Shown: one piece after another, positions 9,303-17,293 of the stretch
Layout: each line of letters opens with the position of its first letter
Numbering within the stretch: the first letter of the stretch is position 1
NCBI GenBank assembly: GCA_965220415.1
Contig: OZ244829.1
Location: forward strand, 124,001-188,000
DNA: 64,000 nucleotides
Origin: JAJDTR01 sp965220415
GTDB taxonomy: Bacteria > Poribacteria > WGA-4E > JAJDTR01
Direction: 5' to 3'
Notes under the pieces: model-generated
Database searches by the model: none
What the model was told of the DNA's origin: nothing
The model's input: only the letters and a program-made list of their open reading frames with translations
Made by a program: the position numbers and the translations under genes

Positions 9303-10997
9303 ATGAAATCAGGCGATTCGACGGGCATCAAAAGAGGATTGACGAATTACGGCGATCCGGAGTTTAGCGTCTATATACGCAGAGCATTCGCCAAAGCGAT
9401 GGGTTACGCGGACCATGAGCTTGAACGACCCATTATCGGTATCATCGACACATCAAGCGGTTTCAACAGTTGTCATCACAACTTTCCGGATCTGATTGAA
9501 GCCGTGAAAAGGGGAGTTCTGTCCCAAGGCGGACTCCCGATGGTGTTCCCGACCATATCGCTCGGAGAGATGTTCACTGCACCAACAACCATGATGTTCC
9601 GAAACCTGATGGCAATGGACACCGAGGAGATGATCCGTGCCCAACCGATGGATGGTGTCGTGCTGCTTGGAGGATGCGACAAAACGGTTCCCGCACAGTT
9701 GATGGGTGCTGTGAGCGCCGATCTCCCTGCCATTTCCTTGGTGGCTGGTCCGATGGTAACCGGTGACTATCAGGGTGAGCGCCTCGGCGCCTGCACCGAT
9801 TGCCGCCGCTTTTGGCGCGACTATCGCGCCGGGGTTTTGGATGACGGTGAAATAAGCGCTGTCGAAGATCGACTCTGTGCCAGTACCGGCACCTGCATGG
9901 TGATGGGAACTGCGAGCACGATGGCGGCGTTGGCAGAGGCTCTGGGAATTATGCTACCCGGTGGCGCAACGCCTCCGGCGGTGATGGCAGATCGGCGCCG
10001 CCAAGCCGAAGCGACAGGCCGGACGATTGTGTCAATGATTCAGAAGAATCTTCGTCCCTCGCGAATTTTGACACCGAACGCCTTTGAAAATGCAATCCGC
10101 GTCCTCATGGCGATCGGCGGCTCGACCAATGCGGTTATTCATCTAACGGCGATAGCAAGGCGTCTGGGAATCTCACTCGGACTGAAGCACTTCAACAAAT
10201 TCAGCGATGAGACACCACTGCTAGTTAACGTCAAGCCGAGCGGTGAATACTATATGGAGGACCTTTGGAAGGCTGGCGGAATCCCGGTGGTCATGAAAGA
10301 GCTGGAAGACTTACTCCACGGTGACGCGATGACCGTTTCGGGGACTACCGTTACCGACAATCTCGCGAATACACAGCATCCTCCCGAGTGGCAGGAGGTG
10401 ATTAGGACTCGTGAGCGTCCGCTTCTGGAAAATGGCGGACTCGCTTGTTTGTTCGGGAACTTGGCTCCGGATGGCGCGGTAATCAAACGCTCTGCCGCTT
10501 CACCTCATTTGCTGGAGCACCACGGAAAAGCCGTCGTTTTCAAATCTCTTGACGACCTGCATAACCGCATTGACGCTCCCAATCTTCCGGTCACGGAAGA
10601 AAGTGTAATTGTTCTTCAGAACGCTGGTCCAATTGGGGGGCCGGGAATGCCGGAAGCGGGATATCTTCCCATTCCCAAAAAACTGCTGCAATCGGGTGTG
10701 AAGGACATGGTGCGAATTTCCGACGCTCGAATGAGTGGGACAGCGTTTGGCACAATCGTGCTCCATATCGCCCCGGAAGCCGCAGTTGGAGGCACACTGG
10801 CGCTGGTGCAGGAAGGTGACATGATTGAACTTGACGTACCCCGTAACCGGATCGAGTTGTTGGTGGATGAGTCGACTCTTGCCAGGCGTCGATCGAATCT
10901 GGTTCTTCCTGAACCGCACTTTCAGAGGGGATACGGCAAGCTCTACATTGATCGGGTGCAGCAGGCGGATCTCGGGTGCGACTTTGACTTTCTATAG
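9303..10997 (+). CDS. IlvD/Edd family dehydratase, sugar-acid type
   Basis: Fe-S dehydratase that removes water from a 2,3-dihydroxy acid to give a 2-keto acid. Three conserved Cys that can hold the cluster are in FNSCHHN, GGCDKT and STGTCMVMG (residues 57, 125 and 198 from this start). The stretch GERLGACTDCRRFWRDYRAG resembles the aldonic-acid dehydratases (arabonate/gluconate branch) more than biosynthetic IlvD, and no ilvBCN genes are near. An ATG at 9234 in frame would add 23 residues, but it overlaps a TATAAT -10-like box at 9230-9235, so the start at 9303 (KSGDSTGIKRGLTNYG) is preferred. In this catabolic setting a sugar-acid substrate is likely but unproven. Confidence 0.85.
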   Translation: MKSGDSTGIKRGLTNYGDPEFSVYIRRAFAKAMGYADHELERPIIGIIDTSSGFNSCHHNFPDLIEAVKRGVLSQGGLPMVFPTISLGEMFTAPTTMMFRNLMAMDTEEMIRAQPMDGVVLLGGCDKTVPAQLMGAVSADLPAISLVAGPMVTGDYQGERLGACTDCRRFWRDYRAGVLDDGEISAVEDRLCASTGTCMVMGTASTMAALAEALGIMLPGGATPPAVMADRRRQAEATGRTIVSMIQKNLRPSRILTPNAFENAIRVLMAIGGSTNAVIHLTAIARRLGISLGLKHFNKFSDETPLLVNVKPSGEYYMEDLWKAGGIPVVMKELEDLLHGDAMTVSGTTVTDNLANTQHPPEWQEVIRTRERPLLENGGLACLFGNLAPDGAVIKRSAASPHLLEHHGKAVVFKSLDDLHNRIDAPNLPVTEESVIVLQNAGPIGGPGMPEAGYLPIPKKLLQSGVKDMVRISDARMSGTAFGTIVLHIAPEAAVGGTLALVQEGDMIELDVPRNRIELLVDESTLARRRSNLVLPEPHFQRGYGKLYIDRVQQADLGCDFDFL

Positions 10998-11035
10998 GGG
11001 ACAATTGGGCGTGATTGAAACCGGGTATTCCCTGC

Positions 11036-11064
11036 TTGACATTCACCGATCCCTGGGTTATACT
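11036..11064 (+). promoter_or_regulatory. Sigma-70-type promoter of the toxin-antitoxin operon
   Basis: TTGACA at 11036-11041, 17-nt spacer, TATACT at 11059-11064. It lies directly upstream of the antitoxin gene and overlaps the palindrome at 11058-11074. Confidence 0.75.
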
Positions 11065-11074
11065 ATCGGTATAA
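11058..11074. promoter_or_regulatory. Probable autoregulatory operator
   Basis: Perfect inverted repeat TTATAC-TATCG-GTATAA covering the -10 box. Antitoxins with ribbon-helix-helix domains usually bind such palindromes to repress their own operon. GAGG at 11077-11080 is the ribosome site for ATG 11089. Confidence 0.6.
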
Positions 11075-11088
11075 ATGAGGTATAAGCA

Positions 11089-11346
11089 ATGGCTTACGTG
11101 AAAACCGCTATCTCACTTGAAGAATCCTTGTTCAGAGAGGCAGAATCTCTTGCGGAAAACATGCAAGTTTCGAGGAGCAAATTGTTTGCCACCGCAGTCT
11201 CGGAATTCATTTCCAAGTATAAGAATCAACAACTACTTGCCGAAATCAACGCCGCGTATGCGGATGCGCCAGACAAACAGGAGAAAAACAATCTGGAATC
11301 AATGCGAGTTAAACAACGTCAACTCTTGCAGGATGAGCCATGGTAA
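11089..11346 (+). CDS. Ribbon-helix-helix antitoxin (MazE/CopG-like)
   Basis: Small DNA-binding antitoxin of a type II toxin-antitoxin pair. Residues 1-45 (KTAISLEESLFREAESLAENM, SRSKLFATAVSEF) form a typical strand-helix-helix DNA-binding fold. The remaining charged tail (about residues 46-85) would wrap and block the toxin. It has a strong promoter and a palindromic operator just upstream and a good ribosome site 8 nt before the ATG. Its end overlaps the toxin start by 7 nt, which gives translational coupling, a standard layout for these operons. Confidence 0.85.
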   Translation: MAYVKTAISLEESLFREAESLAENMQVSRSKLFATAVSEFISKYKNQQLLAEINAAYADAPDKQEKNNLESMRVKQRQLLQDEPW

Positions 11347-11696
11347 TTTCTCAAGGTGACGTGTTCTGGATTGATTTAGGCGCACTCTCCGGTTCTGAAC
11401 TTGGTTTTCTACGACCACATGTTGTCATACAGAATAACCTCTTTAATCAAAGCCGTATCAGTACGGTTGTGGTCTGTGCTCTGACATCGAATCTCAAACA
11501 CGCCTCTGCGCCCGGAAATGTACAACTCTTTACTGGTGAGGCTAATCTGCCAAAGCCTAGCGTTGTGAATGTTTCTCAACTATTCACTGCGAATAAGTCC
11601 GATCTTGTTGAGAAGATTGGGAAACTTTCGCTGTCGCGAATGCGACAAGTCCTTGACGAAATCGATATCGTGCTTCAACCGCGCGAGGTCAACTAA
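11340..11696 (+). CDS. MazF/PemK-family endoribonuclease toxin
   Basis: Sequence-specific mRNA-cleaving toxin. The family hallmarks are present: GDVFWIDLG at residues 6-14, GSELGFLRPHVVIQ with the conserved Arg at 25, a central VVVCALTSN strand, and a C-terminal LSLSRMRQVLDEID helix. Length 118 aa is normal. The gene overlaps the antitoxin by 7 nt. The cleavage site preference cannot be read from sequence. Confidence 0.88.
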   Translation: MVISQGDVFWIDLGALSGSELGFLRPHVVIQNNLFNQSRISTVVVCALTSNLKHASAPGNVQLFTGEANLPKPSVVNVSQLFTANKSDLVEKIGKLSLSRMRQVLDEIDIVLQPREVN

Positions 11697-11798
11697 ATGA
11701 TGGAAGGGCTCTGCCAGCTTCGTAGAAGGAAGACGGGAAAACGGGGCAACAGGGTTGTATGATTCGAAGGAACTGAGAGGCTATCACTGGTTCAATCA

Positions 11799-11984
11799 TT
11801 GTCCGATTTGCAATCTTCACTAACCCCTCCCTTGAAAAAACTTCGGCTTGTCCACTACCTAATTGTGATTGGGGTATTAGCTATCCTCGCGGCGGTTTTC
11901 CTCATGTATCACCAAACCTCCCTCGCGGAACCTGTGGAAAGTCTTTCCACACTTTTCCCTGAAACTCGACTTTGTACATTTTAG
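11799..11984 (+). pseudogene. Truncated duplicate of the 24505-26169 gene (5' part only)
   Basis: The first 150 or so bases closely match the start of the gene at 24505: the segment SSLTPPLKKLRLVHYLIVIG is identical in both proteins, followed by a similar membrane anchor and ESL.TL.PE. After LCTF the frame stops and the remaining 500 residues of the paralogue are absent. As in the intact copy there is no ATG and only a TTG start candidate. It is best read as a broken partial duplication. Confidence 0.75.
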
Positions 11985-12097
11985 CAGTATAGTAGACGGT
12001 GTCAATCAAGCGTTCCAGAAAAGCGGCTGAGATTTTAGCCATCTGTTTTTTTTTGTTGACCTTTGAAAAAGTCGCTGGTGGATTCCATTACCATCAC

Positions 12098-12121
12098 GGC
12101 GGGGCAAGATGCCCCGCCTAC
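12098..12121 (-). repeat. REP-like hairpin
   Basis: Perfect 9-bp stem GGCGGGGCA / TGCCCCGCC with loop AGA and adjoining CTAC (GTAG on the minus strand). The same palindrome recurs at 38575. Confidence 0.7.
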
Positions 12122-12132
12122 GGGTTTGGTGT

Positions 12133-12174
12133 TGTACGGCTTTCCGTACAGCCGATCCGTTGTACTTTTGTACA
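12133..12174. repeat. Two small GTAC-type hairpins
   Basis: TGTACGG-CTTT-CCGTACA at 12133-12150 and TGTAC-TTTT-GTACA at 12161-12174. They lie in the gap between the truncated duplicate and the convergent MDR gene; their function is unknown. Confidence 0.4.
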
Positions 12175-12232
12175 GTTTCGAGCTTAGGCTGTTGCACTTA
12201 GTTGTCCATGGTTCAAGTTAATAGTCCAACGT

Positions 12233-13312
12233 CTAACTCGCAAACAATACCTGCACATACTCATCCGGTTTGTTGTCAATAAACTCATCCCACACCTGCA
12301 CCAAATCGTTGAGCGGGAAGCGATGACTAATCAGTTCTTTCGCCTTCAGCTTACCCTGAACCATTAGATTCATCAGGTACGTATAATCCTCGCTTAAGGG
12401 GTCGTTTAGTTTGGGAGGCATGCCCCGTCGTCTACCATCTCCCCTCATGCCCCTCGTCTGCAGTCGGCGGCGTCCGATTCGCCAGTCGCCAATCTGTCCC
12501 GAATGACACACGACCAGCTCAAGCCCTTTGGGCGTGAAGGCGTCTGACATATTGAACTGACAAGCATCCAGAATCCAACCGATGACGACAATCTTAGCTC
12601 CGCCTGCGGCTGCGGCGCAGCCTTGGAGAAACGCTTGCGGCGAACCTGAGGACTCGACCACCACATCGGCGCCTCTTCCATCGGTAAATTCCTCAATGCG
12701 TCCGAGCACGTCGTCCGTGCGGGGGTTCAGTATCAGATCAGCCCCCATCTGTCGGGCGATCTCCAGCCTCATGTCACAGATGTCGGTGACGATGACCTGA
12801 TAAGCACCGGCGAGTTTACACAGTTGTGCGGCAAAACTTCCAATAGGACCTTGCCCGGTGACGAGTACAATATCTCCAAGGATGATGTCCGCTCCCCGTG
12901 CTCCCTTCAGTCCAACCTCGGCTTGCAGGAGCATCGTAGCAGATTCCGGGTCTAATCCTTCGGGGAGCGGAATTAGATCCGATGGTGTCAACACCGAGAG
13001 CTCCGCCGTGAGTTTCTGACTGTACACCAGTTGGCCAACCTCGAGTTCCCGAACGTTTGCTCCCGCCTCTTCAATCCTACCGACGCCGTAGGCAAAGCCC
13101 TGTAGCCAAGGATAAGGGAATGGACCCCCGCTCTCGTTGCGACTGAAGGCTGCCACGCCAATCTCCTCTCCTCGATAACGATGAATAGCTGTACCTTGGC
13201 TGGGTGCGGTACACACATGTCTTACCAGAACGGTCTCGGGGGTCAGCCGGATCTCCTGTTCACGATACTCGATTGTGCCGGGTGCGACTAACCATGGACG
13301 CATGACTTTCAT
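12233..13312 (-). CDS. MDR (alcohol dehydrogenase-like) oxidoreductase
   Basis: NAD(P)-dependent medium-chain dehydrogenase of about 359 residues. The GroES-like N-terminal half has HVCTAPSQGTAIHRYRGEE where zinc enzymes have GxCGSDxH, so the catalytic zinc Cys is missing. The Rossmann motif VTGQGPIGSFAAQLCKLAGA follows in the middle, then VVVESSGSPQAF. The pattern is close to that of the broken MDR gene at 916, so the two may be distant paralogues. The start chosen is ATG 13312, with GAGGAGG about 10 nt upstream; a GTG at 13318 is also possible. The substrate is unknown; it probably belongs to the surrounding sugar or polyol catabolism set. Confidence 0.85.
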   Translation of the reverse strand: MKVMRPWLVAPGTIEYREQEIRLTPETVLVRHVCTAPSQGTAIHRYRGEEIGVAAFSRNESGGPFPYPWLQGFAYGVGRIEEAGANVRELEVGQLVYSQKLTAELSVLTPSDLIPLPEGLDPESATMLLQAEVGLKGARGADIILGDIVLVTGQGPIGSFAAQLCKLAGAYQVIVTDICDMRLEIARQMGADLILNPRTDDVLGRIEEFTDGRGADVVVESSGSPQAFLQGCAAAAGGAKIVVIGWILDACQFNMSDAFTPKGLELVVCHSGQIGDWRIGRRRLQTRGMRGDGRRRGMPPKLNDPLSEDYTYLMNLMVQGKLKAKELISHRFPLNDLVQVWDEFIDNKPDEYVQVLFAS

Positions 13313-13361
13313 AGTCACGATGCCTCCTCAATGTTGGCCACCTTTTGCAATTTGCCAGATA

Positions 13362-14996
13362 TTACTCAACCGCCACATCCAGAAATACAATCTCGGATAA
13401 TTCGCCTTCAACCAGCGTAATTTCAATTGTATTGATTCCGTCTTTTAGAACATCCACAGGCACGGTCCAGGCGCGAAGTTCATCGAGTTTTCCCAACATC
13501 GGCGGATATGGATTCGGATAAGGTTCTGAAACATCGCCCGTCGGGTTCAAATCTACGCCAGTAAAGCGGGCACGCCATCGGCTGTCTCCAAGAGATTGCC
13601 GGCTCTGGATGCGAAGCCGTGCGTCCTTCTTCCAGCTATCCGCGGGCGGCGCCATGTCTATGGTAAATGAGACGGTCTCCCCCGGTTCAAACTTCTTTGG
13701 CAATTGGCGGTTGACGTAGCCGCGGCCGCTGAGAAAATAATGCTGCGGCTGGCGGGCAAGCCATTGGGCGTCACCGATGTGCTTGAAAATGTGAAATGGC
13801 GGCTCGTTGAATGGCCCGCGGCCAGGTGTCCCGTGCTCGCGGTAGTATACGAAATTAAAGGCGCTGACGCCATCGGCGCCCCGCGCATAAGCCAGATGCG
13901 CAGCTGTATAGAACTGCTCATCGGTGGTACGACGAAACAGGGTGTTGTCGCCTCCGCTTTTCGTCAAACGCGCCCCGGTTGCGGTAGCGTGCGTCATCTC
14001 AAGGTAAATCGCAGCATCAGGAGCCAGTTTTCGGATGGTGGCGAGATCTGTCTGTTGTTCGGTGAAGTAGAAGATTGACAGATTCAGCATGTCCACGCCG
14101 GCGTCAACGAACGAAGGCAGATTGATGCCGAGGGCATCATATTCCGAAAGATAGGCGGGTATTCGGGCGCATAGCCAGCGGTGTTGTCCCGGCTGTGCAG
14201 TTCGATTGAGTAATTCCCGCACCTGTCTCACGAATCCGGTTATGATCTGGACACGCTGTTCGCTCGTAGTCTCGTTGAGGTCGAAGAACATTGGGTGACG
14301 CATGAAGTCTAGCTCAAACCCATTGATGTCGTAATTATGGCAGATCTCCGATATGAGCGCGAACTTGTAATCCCGCACCTCGGGAATTGCCCAGTTCTGC
14401 ACGCCACGACTTCCAGTCTTGGGATCAAGCCGGTATTCGGGATAATCGGCATAGAAACGGCAGATTGCGTGGATACCCCGCGTATTTTTCGGCGTGTTGA
14501 CGTGGCTCAAGTGGTGAGCATCGTTAAGCCGCAGCGAGATAAATGGCGCCAACCCTCGTTCTCGGCAGCGTTTAACGAAGACACTAAGCACATCCCCGCC
14601 ATTTAGCAGGTAGTTGTGGACACTCATGTCCGGTGCTACACCGTAATGATCTTTCCACCATTTGTGGTGTTCTTCGACGGAATATACTTTGCTTTGCCAC
14701 CACGGCACCCATCCATGCGCCGGCTGTAACATGTGCACTTCAATACCGATTCCGGCGGTTTCGTCCACTGTGGCCTTGAGAGTCTTTTCCCGGAACGGTT
14801 CCCCTTTCTTGTGATACGGACTGACACATGTCAAGGTGTTTGTTGTATCGTTGCTGAATAGCACATGAAAGGGGGCTTTTGCTCTCTTCACTTTCTCCTC
14901 CTTGATTGGCTCATCAGTGTATCCGACGATGGATAACAGAATCGGTGCCATAAAGATTAGCCGTCTAATCATCATACATGAGCGTCTGTCGCGCAT
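13362..14996 (-). CDS. Secreted TIM-barrel, glycosidase-like protein
   Basis: A 544-residue protein with an N-terminal hydrophobic signal (RRLIFMAPILLSIVGY), so it is probably exported. The central part looks like a glycoside-hydrolase-type (beta/alpha)8 barrel: GLAPFISLRLNDAHH, then INGFELDFMRHP with acidic residues at a likely active-site strand end, and DMLNLSIFYF further on. The last 110 residues form a beta-rich domain. I cannot name the family; GHL10/DUF4015-like hydrolases are the nearest type by appearance. It sits upstream of, and on the same strand as, an MDR dehydrogenase and next to LamG proteins, which fits glycan processing. The substrate is unknown. Confidence 0.6.
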   Translation of the reverse strand: MRDRRSCMMIRRLIFMAPILLSIVGYTDEPIKEEKVKRAKAPFHVLFSNDTTNTLTCVSPYHKKGEPFREKTLKATVDETAGIGIEVHMLQPAHGWVPWWQSKVYSVEEHHKWWKDHYGVAPDMSVHNYLLNGGDVLSVFVKRCRERGLAPFISLRLNDAHHLSHVNTPKNTRGIHAICRFYADYPEYRLDPKTGSRGVQNWAIPEVRDYKFALISEICHNYDINGFELDFMRHPMFFDLNETTSEQRVQIITGFVRQVRELLNRTAQPGQHRWLCARIPAYLSEYDALGINLPSFVDAGVDMLNLSIFYFTEQQTDLATIRKLAPDAAIYLEMTHATATGARLTKSGGDNTLFRRTTDEQFYTAAHLAYARGADGVSAFNFVYYREHGTPGRGPFNEPPFHIFKHIGDAQWLARQPQHYFLSGRGYVNRQLPKKFEPGETVSFTIDMAPPADSWKKDARLRIQSRQSLGDSRWRARFTGVDLNPTGDVSEPYPNPYPPMLGKLDELRAWTVPVDVLKDGINTIEITLVEGELSEIVFLDVAVE

Positions 14997-15184
14997 TCCA
15001 ACTGTTGAAAACCGGGTGAAAAGCTTTCATAGAGAGTTGTGGCGAAAAGTGAAGTGCAAGTGTATGCTGAGTTCATCTGAATCAATTGCCTTACGCCTTT
15101 ATTTCGTAAAGCTCCACGTCACGCTCAACGGCAACGCACCTCAACCGAACCCATTCTTTCAGTGGCCTCAAGATTCACAATGGC

Positions 15185-15223
15185 AAAAAAACGGGGAACA
15201 TCCAATCCCGCTGGACATTCCCC
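15185..15223 (-). terminator. Rho-independent terminator after the LamG gene
   Basis: On the minus strand: GGGGAATGTCC..GGATGTTCCCC hairpin followed by G and seven T. It lies 30 nt past the stop codon of the LamG gene at 15253. Confidence 0.8.
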
Positions 15224-15252
15224 ATTGTGACTACTGATTGGCAACTCAAGGG

Positions 15253-16023
15253 CTACTTTTCGCCGGTCTTCAAGTCTCCCCATGTCGTTGTCAACTTCCC
15301 TTGCGCCTCAACGGATGTCCCTACGCCGAAATCGCTGGCAATATCTGCTGCAGACAAGGCTTCATCATAGAGTTTTACCTCATCAATGGAGCCCGGGAAC
15401 TTCTGCCCAATCCGGAATACGCCTTTCCGCTCTCCGATTGCGCCAGTCGCCTCCACTCTGCCGGTTTCGACGCCATCCTCATACAGGGCAAACTCACTTT
15501 CATCATAGGTACAAGCCAGATGATACCACTCGCCCTCATTCCATGTATCTTGCTTGGTGAAAAGGGTGCCCTTGGGGATGTCGCCGAGTGTATCGACCCA
15601 GACCCGGATTGTATTCGGCGCCCCCAGAGGTTCATCTGCTACAGGTGTTTTGTTGAAGGCAAACATCGGTCCCAAACCATAGTAAACAATATTTGCTCTC
15701 TCATCATCAAGACCGAGGTCTTTTGACGGTCTCATCCAGAACGTACAACTCATCGGCGAAGGTGCCAAACTTGGGTCGTTTCCGGCATCAATCCAGCCGG
15801 TATCGCCATCAAATTCAAGCGACTCGCCGACGACACCGTCAACCCATTGCGCCTCGCCGTTGAGGATTCCGTCGTTACCGTTTCCTGTCACGTCATCCGT
15901 ATTCCCATCAAGGGGCCAATGCGCCACCAGACCTGCGTCAGCGGGATTGACAACGCTAAATGAGAATGCCAGTGAAACGGACAATGAAACCACTAAAAGC
16001 ACTATCCAATTGCTACGACACAT
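15253..16023 (-). CDS. Secreted LamG-like (concanavalin-fold) protein, copy 1
   Basis: Exported single-domain LamG/jellyroll protein of 257 residues. The signal peptide (WIVLLVVSLSVSLAFSFSV) is followed by GLVAHWPLDGNTDDVTGNGNDG, the standard opening of this domain. Further on are WYHLACTYDESEFALYEDG and SIDEVKLYDEALSAADIA. The start is ATG 16023 with AAGGAGG about 8 nt upstream; longer readings lack a ribosome site. It is a close paralogue of the next gene (16317). Both end in a GK.TT.WG.(L/I)KTG tail found in two further secreted proteins nearby. Such domains usually bind carbohydrate or protein surfaces; no catalytic residues are seen. Confidence 0.85.
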   Translation of the reverse strand: MCRSNWIVLLVVSLSVSLAFSFSVVNPADAGLVAHWPLDGNTDDVTGNGNDGILNGEAQWVDGVVGESLEFDGDTGWIDAGNDPSLAPSPMSCTFWMRPSKDLGLDDERANIVYYGLGPMFAFNKTPVADEPLGAPNTIRVWVDTLGDIPKGTLFTKQDTWNEGEWYHLACTYDESEFALYEDGVETGRVEATGAIGERKGVFRIGQKFPGSIDEVKLYDEALSAADIASDFGVGTSVEAQGKLTTTWGDLKTGEK

Positions 16024-16316
16024 GATCGGACCTCCTTGTAATGTTGATAGTGATGGGCACGTCCTTCGTTTGGATGTGCCCAGTTGGTGAGAAACGGCAC
16101 CACTGACCAATCAGCGCTGCCGGTTGATGGAAGAAGGTTACCCACTTGACAATCCATCTCATTGGTACATGACCGTTCAACCACCACAAACAGTCTTGGT
16201 TTGTCGTTTACCGTAAAGGTGTGATCGCCGTTCCCCAATCTGCGATGGGAAATTTCGGTTCAAACCTCACCTTACGACACAGCAACATCTCCAAAACGTT
16301 TGCAGTTGACGAAGTG

Positions 16317-17060
16317 TTATTTTTTTCCGGTTTTAATCGAACCCCATGCGGTTGTGATTTTTCCATGCGGCTCAACGGCTAACCCGCCCAAAGCAGCAAT
16401 TTCCTTCGCGCTCAACGCGCGGTCATAGAGTCTCACCTCATCAATCGAGCCGGCGAAGGGTTTGGCAATCCGAAATTCGCTTCCTCGTGCTCCAATGGCA
16501 CCAGTCGCTTTGACTCGGCCGGTTTCTTTCCCATCCTCATACAATACCAGCTCTTTTTCATCATAGGTACATGCGAGATGGTACCATACCCCCGCATTCC
16601 ATTTATCTCGCTTCGTGAAAAGAGTGCCCTTGGGGATGTTGCCGACGGTATCTACCCAACATCGAATTGTGTTTTTTGGACCTGTCGGCTCGTTGGCGAC
16701 GGGCTGCTTGTTGAAAGCAAACATCGGCCCCTTCGCCTGGTAGACGATGTTGAATCTCGGATCTCTAGCTCCCAGATCGTGTGAAGGCCTCATCCAGAAG
16801 GTACAACTCATCGGCGAGACTTCCAAGCTACGTTTTCGCCCACCGTTTATCCAAGCGGCTCCGCCATCAAATTCTGCCGATTTTCCGACGACACCATCAA
16901 CAAACTTGGCGCCCTGAACGATACCATCGTGCCCATTGCCGGAAGCATCTTTGGCATTTCCGTCCATAGCCCAATAGGCGACCAGACCCTTCTCCACCGC
17001 ATCCGCGAAGTTCAGGGACAATAACGAGATGGATAAGCATAGCAAGATTTGCCGACCCAT
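16317..17060 (-). CDS. Secreted LamG-like protein, copy 2
   Basis: A 247-residue paralogue of the gene at 15253, with the same plan: a signal peptide (QILLCLSISLLSLNFADA), GLVAYWAMDGNAKDASGNGHDG, WYHLACTYDEKELVLYEDG, SIDEVRLYDRALSAKEIA and the tail GKITTAWGSIKTGKK. GAGG lies 8 nt before ATG 17060. The two copies are adjacent on the same strand with about 290 nt between them, which points to a tandem duplication. It is probably a cell-surface or secreted glycan-binding protein; that is inferred from fold and export only. Confidence 0.85.
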   Translation of the reverse strand: MGRQILLCLSISLLSLNFADAVEKGLVAYWAMDGNAKDASGNGHDGIVQGAKFVDGVVGKSAEFDGGAAWINGGRKRSLEVSPMSCTFWMRPSHDLGARDPRFNIVYQAKGPMFAFNKQPVANEPTGPKNTIRCWVDTVGNIPKGTLFTKRDKWNAGVWYHLACTYDEKELVLYEDGKETGRVKATGAIGARGSEFRIAKPFAGSIDEVRLYDRALSAKEIAALGGLAVEPHGKITTAWGSIKTGKK

Positions 17061-17293
17061 GACTATACCTCAAGGTACCCGTTCGGGTGAATGATTCGGA
17101 TTAGTGAGACACCACGGCGCATCCCAGATTCAAGATGTGAATATACATCCTATTTCATCTTTCCCCCCTTGTCAAGCAAAAAACACCGGTAATTATGGGG
17201 ATCGGTTTACTAGTATTGAGCGGCAAGACGCGGCGTAAGTTTCTAACCCGTGCTTCCGGCAATCGCAGATGTCGTAGATCGGGTTGAAATTTA

